DNA of 57,933 nucleotides. Source: SIG299 sp051880375. GTDB lineage: Bacteria; Bacillota; Clostridia; Lachnospirales; Lachnospiraceae. This document shows, one piece after another, positions 8,562 to 15,742 of this stretch (position 1 is its first letter; the number at the start of each line of letters is the position of its first letter). The stretch is taken from positions 1-57,933 of the forward strand of contig JBJENV010000056.1 in the NCBI GenBank assembly GCA_051880375.1. Direction: 5' to 3'. Below the pieces are notes generated by a model, which was not told where the DNA came from, did no database searches, and saw only the letters and a list, made by a program, of their open reading frames with translations. Made by a program: the position numbers and the translations under genes.

Positions 8562-8604
8562 AAAGAAAGGGGGAACTCACACTGTGATACTCCCCCCTTC
8601 TTTT
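8562..8604. terminator. Bidirectional terminator between convergent genes
   Basis: AAAGAAAGGGGGA (8562-8574) and TCCCCCCTTCTTTT (8591-8604) form a long stem with T-rich ends on both strands. It serves the ATC-hydrolase-like gene (plus) and the M20 peptidase gene (minus). Confidence 0.8.
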
Positions 8605-8605
8605 C

Positions 8606-9922
8606 TTACTGATAATGTTTTAAAAAGTACTTATAAAATGCCACACAATCCGCTACCGCATCCAAATCAATATTCTCATTTTCCGCATGTACAGAAGCAA
8701 GCTGCTGTTCTGACAATCTGATTGGCGCAAAACGCAGTACACAAGGGCAGATATCCGTAAGCGTTCTGGCATCGGTTCCGGCAGGAAGGATAAAAGGCAC
8801 CGGCGGATATTGCGGGAACACCGTTCTGATACAGTCCATGGTATAGGCAAACTGTGGTCTGCTCATATCTGCAGGTTCATGATATTCACTGTTATCTCCC
8901 ATTTCTACCTGAATATCATACTTTTTTGCTATCCTTTGAAACTGTTCGATATCCTTCCTAAAATCCTCGCCATCCACCGGACGCAGAAATGCAGTGGCCG
9001 TACAACGCTTGCTTTTCTCACTTCCTTCAATTTTGTTAAAGGTACAGGTAGTACCAAGCAGTCCTCCTGCCTGCGGATTGATTTTAGGCAGGATTCCGGT
9101 TAGAATTCCCCCGAAGCACCAGAGATTAGAAAGTATCATTCGCATCGGGAAGCCGCAGTACGGTGCAAGATGCTGAAACATCGCCTTTAGCTGCGGATTC
9201 AGTCTGCGGATAAACACCCCCTCCTCCTTTACCTCATGTATCAAAGCAGCCATTCGTTCTACCGGAGGTTTTCTTACTGCACCGGTCAGTCCCGAATGAG
9301 CATTCCCTTCCGTGGCGGTACAGTTCAGGTAATATCGTCCCTTTTCATGTACCGCAACCATAGCGCACTTTTCGCATTTCATGCCACTAAGCGGCGGATT
9401 GATGACAGCCCCTCCTTCATCTAACACTACCTCGAACGAAATTCCTTCTTTTTTAAAGTATTCAAAAGCCGTCGGAATGCCGTCGCCTCCCAACTCTTCA
9501 TTGTGGGAAGAAGCGAGATAAACATTGCAGGGTGGTTCAAAGCCTTCCGTAAGCAGTTCCTCCAATGCCGAAAACTCTCCGAATAACGGAGTTTTTGTAT
9601 CCACGGTTCCCCTGCCCCAAAGCTTTCCTTCTGCAATTTCCCCCGAAAATCCGTCATATTTCCATTCGCCCTCTGCCGCCACTACATCATGGTGGGACAT
9701 CAGCATAATATTACGGCTTTCATCCTTTCCCTTTATTTTAAAAACCCAGCAATCATCACTGAACGTTTTCTTTTCAGCACTCTCATGTACCTTCGGAAAA
9801 AGATGCTCCATAACGCCTCTTAGCTTCACAAACTCTGTATCATCATATTTTCCCTCAACGGAAACCGTTTTACAGCGAATCATTTCCTGCAGTCTGTATA
9901 TATACTCCACTGTTTTATCCAT
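8606..9922 (-). CDS. M20 family metallopeptidase (carboxypeptidase S/PM20D1-like)
   Basis: A 438-residue zinc amidohydrolase or peptidase. Di-zinc ligands and catalytic residues are visible: H-x-D in MSHHDVVAAEGEW, D in GRGTVDTKT, the E-E pair in SSHNEELGGDG, and a late His in ASVHAENENI. The C-terminal GTDARTLTD and RFAPIRL motifs place it with carboxypeptidase S and PM20D1 rather than with DapE or ArgE. It has no signal peptide, so it is cytosolic and probably cleaves N-acyl amino acids or dipeptides. Its ATG at 9922 overlaps the stop of the GPH transporter by 8 bases (ATGGATAA), indicating translational coupling; a start at 9946 would overlap more. Confidence 0.85.
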   Translation of the reverse strand: MDKTVEYIYRLQEMIRCKTVSVEGKYDDTEFVKLRGVMEHLFPKVHESAEKKTFSDDCWVFKIKGKDESRNIMLMSHHDVVAAEGEWKYDGFSGEIAEGKLWGRGTVDTKTPLFGEFSALEELLTEGFEPPCNVYLASSHNEELGGDGIPTAFEYFKKEGISFEVVLDEGGAVINPPLSGMKCEKCAMVAVHEKGRYYLNCTATEGNAHSGLTGAVRKPPVERMAALIHEVKEEGVFIRRLNPQLKAMFQHLAPYCGFPMRMILSNLWCFGGILTGILPKINPQAGGLLGTTCTFNKIEGSEKSKRCTATAFLRPVDGEDFRKDIEQFQRIAKKYDIQVEMGDNSEYHEPADMSRPQFAYTMDCIRTVFPQYPPVPFILPAGTDARTLTDICPCVLRFAPIRLSEQQLASVHAENENIDLDAVADCVAFYKYFLKHYQ

Positions 9923-11297
9923 TGCTTTTTTCCCCTTCCTCGTCATGAATTACACGCAGAACCTCTGTTTCATGATAGCCGGAATATATAACAACTGCTG
10001 CCATAGTAAATCCAGCACCAATCAATGCCGTCAGCTGTAAGCCCTTCTGTCCTACACTTTCTCCCGTCACAGCGCCAATCACAACGAGAGAAGGGACAAC
10101 CATGGTTGCAAGGGAGGTTCCCAGCTTTGTTACAAAGCTCTTTGCCGCCGCAAAGGTACCTTCCTGATTAATTCCGGTTTTCACAGTGTCATAGCGAATG
10201 ACATCTGCCATCATCGACCCCGGAAGGATATTAAGTACCGCAAACGGCATGGAAACAAACAGTGCAAAAATGATAGCACTTGTCATCGCATAGTCCTTTG
10301 GGAAGAGATGTGCCAGACAGATGGAAAGCTGTGCTATGGCAAATACAACGCAGCCTGCCACCATCGGAATTTTTTTGCCCGCCTTTTTCGACCACTTATT
10401 GATAACCGGATATAATACAAGCGAACCTACGATAGAAGTCGCCATGATAATAATTGACTTCTCCTCTGCGATTCCCATCAGTTCCGTAATATAGTACATA
10501 ATGCATGCCTGAAAAAAGCTCATACCGGTTCCCTCAAACAGCTGTCCCAGAGTCACTATTCTAAAGTGCCGATTGGAAAATGCATGCTTTAATGATTCAG
10601 CTAAGGGCTTTGTAGGCCGGACAGAGTTCACATATTCCTTTTCTTTTATCATAAATCCCGGAAGCAGCAACAAAATCACACCAATCACGGCAAAAGAAAG
10701 GAATGTAAGCCGCCATGCCAAAATCGGCTCGGCTCCAAAGCTCTTGATAACAGCTACGATAGCTGTTGTAGCATAGCCAAGCATACTGCCGACTACAAAA
10801 AAGAGGGAACTCCATGTATACGCATCCACCAGTCTGCCTCCATCCTTCAGCATTTCCGGAAGCAGCGCATTATGCGGTACCATATACAACGTATAAAATA
10901 TGTAGTAAGCCCAGATAAAACAAGCCAGCCAGATATTATTAAACACAGGATTTGCAGAAGGCGACCAGAAAATCAACAGTGCGCTTAAAGCAAACGGAAC
11001 CGCAAACCACCTCATATAAGGAATCCTTCGTCCGTCCTTATGCCCGCATTTGTCACTGAGACCTGCAACAACCGGATCAGATACCGCGTCAATCACATGC
11101 CCGATTGCCTTAATCAATCCGATTACTGTTAAGATCCCTGCCAGCACATAGCCTTGCGTAATCAGGGTTGGCAGACCGGAGCTTGCTGTCGGCTGATAAA
11201 AATAAATCAGATAGTTGTTTAGCATCGTAGTAAATAATCCTACTGCAAATTGCGGCAGGCAAAAACAGATGATTGTTTTTCTTGTAGCCTCTTTCAT
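9915..11297 (-). CDS. GPH-family MFS transporter
   Basis: A 460-residue transporter with about twelve membrane helices of the MFS_2/GPH family. The motif VIDAVSDPVVAGLSDKCGHKDGRR is in the usual loop between helices 2 and 3. It is the second gene of an SDR-GPH-M20 operon, 25 bases after the SDR stop, and overlaps the M20 start by 8 bases. The substrate could be a glycoside, or an acylated amino acid given the coupling to an M20 enzyme; the sequence does not decide. AAGGAGAAAGG precedes the ATG. Confidence 0.82.
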   Translation of the reverse strand: MKEATRKTIICFCLPQFAVGLFTTMLNNYLIYFYQPTASSGLPTLITQGYVLAGILTVIGLIKAIGHVIDAVSDPVVAGLSDKCGHKDGRRIPYMRWFAVPFALSALLIFWSPSANPVFNNIWLACFIWAYYIFYTLYMVPHNALLPEMLKDGGRLVDAYTWSSLFFVVGSMLGYATTAIVAVIKSFGAEPILAWRLTFLSFAVIGVILLLLPGFMIKEKEYVNSVRPTKPLAESLKHAFSNRHFRIVTLGQLFEGTGMSFFQACIMYYITELMGIAEEKSIIIMATSIVGSLVLYPVINKWSKKAGKKIPMVAGCVVFAIAQLSICLAHLFPKDYAMTSAIIFALFVSMPFAVLNILPGSMMADVIRYDTVKTGINQEGTFAAAKSFVTKLGTSLATMVVPSLVVIGAVTGESVGQKGLQLTALIGAGFTMAAVVIYSGYHETEVLRVIHDEEGEKSNG

Positions 11298-11322
11298 TTC
11301 CTTTCTCCTTAGTTATCCAATT

Positions 11323-12069
11323 TTAATACGGGCTCTGAAACTCCTTCTCCGCCTTTGCTACCGCTTCCTCCAGTGTCATTCCCGTAAAATGAGGCGCAGC
11401 CAGACATCTGCCGGACTTCTTATCATCCACAAACGCACCGACGACAACTCCCGGAAGCGCACTTTCCGGCGCATTTGGGGCATACGGACCACCAAGGTCG
11501 GTACGGCACCAGCCCGGGTCGGTTAAGTTCATCATCACATTTGTTCCCTGATACTTAGAACCAAGGTCAATCGTCACCTTATTCAACGCTGCCTTGCTTG
11601 CGGAATAGCCCGCCTGTTGAGGCTCTAAATTGATGCCGCTCGTTGTATTCACGATTCTCCCGAAACCGCGCTCCGCCATTTTCGGAAGGAAATGATAGCA
11701 AATCATCATCGGCGCAATTGTATTGATTTGAAAGCTCCGGGTATAATCCGACGCCGGTGTCTTTAAGTAATCATTCCGGTATGCAACCTGCACGCCCGCA
11801 TTGTTTAATATGATATCCACCGGCGTTCCCTTTGCATCGATTTCCGCTAACATCCGCTCTACCGCCTCAGGGTCAGATAGCTCCGCGGCAGCTATGTACG
11901 CGTCCACGCCTTTTGCCTTTACCTCGTTAAACACCTTTTCACAATGCTCTGCCTTTCTGCCGTGCAATATAAGGTTGCAGCCCTGTTCCGCCATAAAAAG
12001 TGCCGATAAGTATCCGATTCCTCTGCTGGCGCCCGTAATCAGCGCCCACTTTCCTTTTACATTAACCAT
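11323..12069 (-). CDS. SDR family NAD(P)-dependent oxidoreductase
   Basis: A 248-residue classical short-chain dehydrogenase. It shows the cofactor motif ITGASRGIGYLSA, the NNAGV motif and the catalytic Ser (NTTSG), Tyr and Lys (YSASK). The arginine-containing TGASRGIG loop and the LHGRK segment after beta-2 suggest NADP(H) preference (inference). The C-terminus carries a longer variable tail (ALPGVVVGAFVDD and after). Substrate unknown. It is the first gene of the SDR-GPH-M20 operon. The ATG at 12069 has GGAGG 5 bases upstream, whereas an in-frame ATG at 12081 has no ribosome site. Confidence 0.85.
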   Translation of the reverse strand: MVNVKGKWALITGASRGIGYLSALFMAEQGCNLILHGRKAEHCEKVFNEVKAKGVDAYIAAAELSDPEAVERMLAEIDAKGTPVDIILNNAGVQVAYRNDYLKTPASDYTRSFQINTIAPMMICYHFLPKMAERGFGRIVNTTSGINLEPQQAGYSASKAALNKVTIDLGSKYQGTNVMMNLTDPGWCRTDLGGPYAPNAPESALPGVVVGAFVDDKKSGRCLAAPHFTGMTLEEAVAKAEKEFQSPY

Positions 12070-12100
12070 ACCTGCCTCCATGAAAAAATTATTTTCTTTT

Positions 12101-12106
12101 ATTATA
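12101..12106 (-). promoter_or_regulatory. Probable -10 box of the SDR operon
   Basis: A perfect TATAAT on the minus strand, 31 bases before the SDR ATG. No clear -35 box at the right distance, so the promoter may be weak or activator-dependent. Confidence 0.45.
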
Positions 12107-12149
12107 TCTCGGTTTCAGGGAAAATACCATACCCTCCGCTCACGAATCC

Positions 12150-12204
12150 AAAAAAGGGCTGCGGCAAGAGAACGAAAACCTTTTCTATTCCCTTACCAAA
12201 GCCC
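12150..12204 (-). terminator. Terminator of the spoIIA-spoVA operon
   Basis: On the minus strand GGGCT-TT-GGTAAG (12204-12192) pairs with CTTGCC-GC-AGCCC (12168-12156) around a 23-base loop, followed by six U (12155-12150). It sits just after spoVAC and shows that the operon ends there. Confidence 0.75.
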
Positions 12205-12218
12205 CCTAAATGGAGTCT

Positions 12219-12716
12219 CTATATGCCAAAACACTTCAATATCCAGTAAATCAGCCCAAGCAGCCAGCTTGAGAAGATTCCGTATAAAATGACCGGCCCG
12301 GCAATCGTGAAAATCTTGCAGCCGATTCCGAATACCTGACCTTCTTTTTTAAACTCAATCGCCGGTGCCGCCACGGAATTGGCAAACCCGGTAATCGGCA
12401 CAACGCTTCCCGCTCCGCCGAATTTCGCAATCTTCGGAAAAATATTCAGTCCCGTCAGCAGAATTGCAAGAAAAATCAGACTGATGGTGGAATAAGAAGC
12501 TGCTGCCTCCTTTTGCGCTCCCATGGACAGATACAGGTTGGTAAAGCCCTGCCCGATGGTGCAGATGATTCCTCCGGTCAAAAATGCCTTTGCCATATCA
12601 AGCGGCAGATTCGGCTTCGGTGTTTTTTCCTCCACATACTGATTATATTTTTCATCACGCAGCTTTTGATTTCCTGCATGAACGACTTCTTTCGCGGTTG
12701 TCCGCTGCTCCCCCAT
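12219..12716 (-). CDS. spoVAC: Stage V sporulation protein AC
   Basis: A 165-residue membrane protein of the SpoVAC family, with a charged N-terminal region, then about four membrane helices including MAKAFLTGGIICTIGQG and the conserved GGAGSVVPITGFANSVAAPA. SpoVA proteins form the inner-membrane channel that loads dipicolinic acid into the forespore and releases it in germination; SpoVAC of Bacillus behaves as a mechanosensitive channel. It is the last gene before the terminator at 12150-12204. SpoVAD and SpoVAE, normally encoded next, are absent here. ATG at 12716 preferred to the in-frame GTG at 12725. Confidence 0.92.
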   Translation of the reverse strand: MGEQRTTAKEVVHAGNQKLRDEKYNQYVEEKTPKPNLPLDMAKAFLTGGIICTIGQGFTNLYLSMGAQKEAAASYSTISLIFLAILLTGLNIFPKIAKFGGAGSVVPITGFANSVAAPAIEFKKEGQVFGIGCKIFTIAGPVILYGIFSSWLLGLIYWILKCFGI

Positions 12717-12791
12717 ACTGTTCACCTTACCTTTCCAAGCCTTGCAGACTTTGCCCTACAGGCTTTGCCCTGCAGACTTTTGTGTGCTTAC

Positions 12792-13199
12792 TTAAGACAA
12801 CAGCTGGTAAAGAGAACCGACCAGCTTGCCGAGTGCAAACGCCACCATAACCGCGGACATTCCGCATTGTAGCCGCACCCGTTTTGTCATAACCGGAACC
12901 ACATTTACGATTTCCGCAAGCGCCGCCGCAAGACATCCGGTAAAAATACCCGCTCCGAGTCCGTAAATAACCAGCCCGATTCCTCCTATCTTAAGACTGT
13001 CAAAAAACAAATAGGACAGATTTCCGAACACCAGCCCAAACAGGGAAATATCCTCATATAACACAACATTCTTTGCTGTTTTCGTTCCGGCAGCAAGTCT
13101 TGTAACGACACCGACAATCGTTAAAAATGCAAACAGACCTCCTGCAACGGAAACTCCGCCTCCGATACCGATGAATAAAAGCAGTAAATTTCTCCACAT
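12792..13199 (-). CDS. spoVAB: Stage V sporulation protein AB
   Basis: A 135-residue protein with about four membrane segments, starting MWRNLLLLFIGIGGGVSVAGG, the normal SpoVAB pattern, and containing KNVVLYEDISLFGLVFGNL. It belongs to the SpoVA dipicolinic-acid transport set of the forespore inner membrane. The ATG at 13199 follows the spoVAA TAG with a single base between; longer in-frame starts would run into spoVAA and add a charged tail not expected for the family. GGAG lies within the end of spoVAA, consistent with coupling. A 75-base gap to spoVAC holds short CTTTGCCCT repeats without obvious function. Confidence 0.9.
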   Translation of the reverse strand: MWRNLLLLFIGIGGGVSVAGGLFAFLTIVGVVTRLAAGTKTAKNVVLYEDISLFGLVFGNLSYLFFDSLKIGGIGLVIYGLGAGIFTGCLAAALAEIVNVVPVMTKRVRLQCGMSAVMVAFALGKLVGSLYQLLS

Positions 13200-13200
13200 G

Positions 13201-13824
13201 CTATTTCTCCAGCTTTCTTCCTTCCCTCGAAGCATTTTCAATGATTGCCGTTCCCTCATTCTGCTCATATTGACGCATCTGAATCTGAAGCGGCGTCGGG
13301 TCGGTATCTATTTTGGCGGTTGTAAAGTGATTAAAAAACAATATGATACCGAGAGGCAGACCGATGGAATAGGATACCTCCAGCCATCCGTTTCCGTTTC
13401 CGTCTCCCAGAACAAGCTGATAAAAGCTTTGAAAAATCTTTTGCACGCTTGCATCCTCATTAAATGACATAATCGTAAAGGCGGAGCCTGCAAAAACAAT
13501 CAGAGAAACGCAGAATGTCTTCCCCCATTCCAGAATCCTCTTCGGCTTTTCCGGCGGTTTGTATTCGACAATAAAGTCCTTTTCGCCGAGATTGACCACC
13601 GTAATGTCCGGCCGGTAATCCGAAATCAGGCGCACCAGCCGCATCACTGACATTGCTGTTTTCTGTTTCTCTTTTTTCTGAATACGAAGCACTTCGATTT
13701 CCCCGACCTCTTTTGCCAGCTTGTCATCGTAGGAATATACCTGTGCCACATCGCTTAACGTTATCTTTGTATTTTCTACCAGAATGTTTAACTCCGGCTT
13801 GATATACACTGTTTTTTCTTCCAT
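13201..13824 (-). CDS. spoVAA: Stage V sporulation protein AA
   Basis: A 207-residue SpoVAA protein. The soluble N-terminal domain (about 1-100, MEEKTVYIKPELN, then ISDYRPDITVVNLGEKDF) precedes two membrane helices (around 108-128 and 148-170) and a polar C-terminal tail. It acts in forespore dipicolinic acid uptake with the other SpoVA proteins. The ATG at 13824 overlaps the TGA of the 47-residue ORF by one base (TGATG), a typical coupled arrangement; the in-frame GTG at 13833 is less likely. Confidence 0.9.
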   Translation of the reverse strand: MEEKTVYIKPELNILVENTKITLSDVAQVYSYDDKLAKEVGEIEVLRIQKKEKQKTAMSVMRLVRLISDYRPDITVVNLGEKDFIVEYKPPEKPKRILEWGKTFCVSLIVFAGSAFTIMSFNEDASVQKIFQSFYQLVLGDGNGNGWLEVSYSIGLPLGIILFFNHFTTAKIDTDPTPLQIQMRQYEQNEGTAIIENASREGRKLEK

Positions 13825-13967
13825 CAGTCCCACATCTGCCGGACGCTGCTTACGAAAATTCCGTCATAGCTCGTTGTCTGCGCCATAGAATAATACAACA
13901 GTACGACTGCCACTGCCACTGTAACAACAAGCGCCGCAAGAACAATATACTTTTGCTTTGCCGACAT
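13824..13967 (-). CDS. 47-residue single-pass membrane protein between sigF and spoVAA
   Basis: A short frame of 47 residues: MSAKQKYIVLAALVV, a hydrophobic helix rich in Val and Ala (about 8-28), then a polar tail ending VSSVRQMWD. GGGGGAG lies 5 bases before the ATG and the stop overlaps the spoVAA start, so it looks translated and coupled. A sigma-G-like promoter (14005-14034) makes it the first gene of the spoVA unit. I do not recognise a named family. A lone helix of this size in a channel operon suggests a small channel accessory or signal-anchor peptide (inference). Confidence 0.65.
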   Translation of the reverse strand: MSAKQKYIVLAALVVTVAVAVVLLYYSMAQTTSYDGIFVSSVRQMWD

Positions 13968-14004
13968 TTTCTCTCCCCCTTCTTTCTTCGTATTGTCGCA
14001 AAGC

Positions 14005-14034
14005 TAGTATTTGCAGCATTTTCTTTTTTATTCT
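14005..14034 (-). promoter_or_regulatory. Sigma-G-like promoter for the spoVA genes
   Basis: On the minus strand AGAATA (14034-14029), a 17-base spacer and AATACTA (14011-14005), one mismatch each from the Bacillus sigma-G boxes TGAATA and CATACTA. It overlaps the sigF stop codon. It would give a late forespore transcript of the small ORF and spoVAA-AB-AC, besides readthrough from spoIIA. Confidence 0.6.
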
Positions 14035-14752
14035 AAGTAAACATATTCTTTCGCATTTTTAATAAAATTTTCTTTTCCAGTCTGCTGACCTGCACCTGAC
14101 TGATACCAAGCAGTTCTGCTGCCGCTGTCTGTGTTTTTTCTTCAAAATAACGATACTGTATCAGCTTTCTCTCGTCTTCTTCCAACAAATCAAGCAGCTG
14201 GTGAATCGTCATCCGGTCAATCAGCTTTTCTGTTTCATCCTTCTTCTCCGGTATCCGGTCCACCAGATAAATTTCGTTTCCATCCCCCTGATAAACGGTC
14301 TGGTAAATGGATTCGATTTCACTGTTTGCCTCAATCGCCATGACAATATCTTCTATCGACAGCTCCGTTGCCGCGGCGATTTCCTCCATCGTTGCATCAC
14401 GACCGAGGGCTATCGCAAGCTGTTCCTTTGCCTGCTTTACTTTCCAGCCGTTTTCCTTGACGGAACGGCTCATCTTAATCAGGCTGTTATTGTCCCGCAG
14501 ATAACGTTTGATTTCACCGCTGATCATCGGCACGGCATACGTGGAAAATTTTACTTCAAAATTCATATCAAACTTGTCCACTGCCTTCATCAGTCCGATG
14601 ACTCCGATCTGAAATAAGTCATCTGCCTCCTGCCCGCGTCCTAAAAAACGCCTGACAATGCTCCATACCAGCCCCACGTTTTCACTGATTACCTGTTCCC
14701 TTGCTGCTTTATCTCCTGTTTGTGCCTGCCGAATCAGTGCCGTGGTCTCCAT
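14033..14752 (-). CDS. sigF: RNA polymerase sigma factor SigF (early forespore)
   Basis: A 239-residue sigma-70 family factor of the sporulation group. Region 2 is seen in ADDLFQIGVIGLMKAVDKFD and FEVKFSTYAVPMISGEIKRYLRD; region 3 in GRDATMEEIAAAT; region 4 helix-turn-helix in KTQTAAAELLGISQVQVSRLEKK. It directs the first forespore-specific transcription and is held inactive by SpoIIAB, encoded just upstream (12 bases). The ATG at 14752 follows GAGGTG; an in-frame GTG at 14761 is less likely. Length and order spoIIAA-spoIIAB-sigF match Bacillus. Confidence 0.95.
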   Translation of the reverse strand: METTALIRQAQTGDKAAREQVISENVGLVWSIVRRFLGRGQEADDLFQIGVIGLMKAVDKFDMNFEVKFSTYAVPMISGEIKRYLRDNNSLIKMSRSVKENGWKVKQAKEQLAIALGRDATMEEIAAATELSIEDIVMAIEANSEIESIYQTVYQGDGNEIYLVDRIPEKKDETEKLIDRMTIHQLLDLLEEDERKLIQYRYFEEKTQTAAAELLGISQVQVSRLEKKILLKMRKNMFT

Positions 14753-14764
14753 CTGCACCACCTC

Positions 14765-15268
14765 TTATTCTGATTCCTGCCCCGGAACGCATTCTTTCGC
14801 AGCAGCTGCTTCTTCCAAGACTTTCTCTGCTTTCTCCGGCTCTGCAATGGTTTTTGTCATTCTGACTTTGGTTCCTTTCCCCGGTTCTGAGGTTACAGAA
14901 AGCGTATCCATAAATGCCTGCATAAAGGAAAATCCCATGCCGGAACGCTCTAGCTCCGGTCTGGAAGTGTATAACGGCTCCATTGCCTGTTCCACATTTT
15001 CAATGCCAACACCGCTATCCGCCACATAAAACGTCAGCGTCCGTCCCTCTCTGATACAGCTCATGCGGACAATACCTTCACTGTCCTGATGATAACCATG
15101 CAGAATTGCATTCGTTACCGCCTCCGAAATCGCGGTTTTGATATCTGAGATCTCTTCCACTGTCGGATTCAGAGACATAGCGAAAGCCGCTGCTACCATC
15201 CTTGAAAATGCTTCGTTCTCTGACTTTGCAGAAAATGCTATCTCCATAAAATTCGTATCCTGTTTCAT
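14765..15268 (-). CDS. spoIIAB: Anti-sigma F factor / serine kinase SpoIIAB
   Basis: A 167-residue GHKL-fold protein kinase. ATP-lid motifs are visible: N-box SEAVTNAILHGYH, G1 VADSGVGI, and GMGFSFM and GKGTKV. It binds SigF and phosphorylates SpoIIAA. It carries an extra acidic/alanine tail (about 140-167, EPEKAEKVLEEAAAAKE) beyond the usual length near 146 residues, which could modify partner binding. GGGAGG precedes the ATG by 9 bases; it starts 20 bases after spoIIAA. Confidence 0.95.
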   Translation of the reverse strand: MKQDTNFMEIAFSAKSENEAFSRMVAAAFAMSLNPTVEEISDIKTAISEAVTNAILHGYHQDSEGIVRMSCIREGRTLTFYVADSGVGIENVEQAMEPLYTSRPELERSGMGFSFMQAFMDTLSVTSEPGKGTKVRMTKTIAEPEKAEKVLEEAAAAKECVPGQESE

Positions 15269-15288
15269 CGGTCCTATCCTCCCATTTT

Positions 15289-15651
15289 TTACTGCAACGC
15301 TTCTTCTACGGTATCAAATTTCCGAACCAGCTTATATAAGCCTGACATTCTGAAAATCCGCTCAACATTTTTTCCAATTCCAGCCACACGGACTGAACCG
15401 CCTACATAGCTCACCTGCTTATACCGTCCCATGATAACGCCAATCCCCGAGCTGTCCATAAACTCCACATTTGAAAAATCAAACACAACATCCTGAATCG
15501 TATGCCTCCGCATACAGTCATCTGCAAGCTCCCTGATATAAATTGCGTTGTGATGGTCCAAGTCCTCTTTCAGATGTATCAGCAGGGTACACCCCCTGAT
15601 TTCAACGGTTGTATGAAGACAATTCGCTGCCCCTTGTTCAAACTCTGCCAT
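15289..15651 (-). CDS. spoIIAA: Anti-anti-sigma factor SpoIIAA
   Basis: A 120-residue STAS-domain protein. The motif FMDSSGIGVIMGRY holds the serine phosphorylated by SpoIIAB (S67 or S68 here, equivalent to Ser58 of Bacillus). Dephosphorylation by SpoIIE releases SigF in the forespore. The ATG at 15651 has a GGGGGG ribosome site 6 bases upstream; an upstream in-frame ATG at 15738 would run back through the terminator of the previous gene and is rejected. It is the first gene of the spoIIA operon. Confidence 0.95.
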   Translation of the reverse strand: MAEFEQGAANCLHTTVEIRGCTLLIHLKEDLDHHNAIYIRELADDCMRRHTIQDVVFDFSNVEFMDSSGIGVIMGRYKQVSYVGGSVRVAGIGKNVERIFRMSGLYKLVRKFDTVEEALQ

Positions 15652-15670
15652 GTCGTTCCCCCCTTTTTTG

Positions 15671-15676
15671 ATTATA
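15671..15676 (-). promoter_or_regulatory. Possible -10 box of the spoIIA operon
   Basis: TATAAT on the minus strand, 20 bases before the spoIIAA ATG and just behind the U-tract of the upstream terminator. spoIIA is usually read by sigma-H with Spo0A; a purine-rich AAAGGAC (about 15699-15693) stands at -35, but neither a sigma-H -10 box nor a TGTCGAA Spo0A box is clear. Confidence 0.3.
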
Positions 15677-15680
15677 AAGC

Positions 15681-15718
15681 AAAAAACGAGAGTCCTTTTC
15701 TTTTCTTTGGACCCTCGT
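15681..15718 (-). terminator. Terminator after the zinc-ribbon TPR gene
   Basis: On the minus strand ACGAGGGTCC (15718-15709) pairs with GGACTCTCGT (15695-15686), ten base pairs with one G-U, followed by U (15686-15681). It ends the valS-associated transcript. Confidence 0.8.
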
Positions 15719-15742
15719 CTTTCTCCTTTGTATATCATGCTT

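Noticed and set aside
15652..15738. N-terminal extension of spoIIAA to 15738
   Set aside because: The extension covers the upstream gene's terminator and the family start with a strong ribosome site is at 15651.
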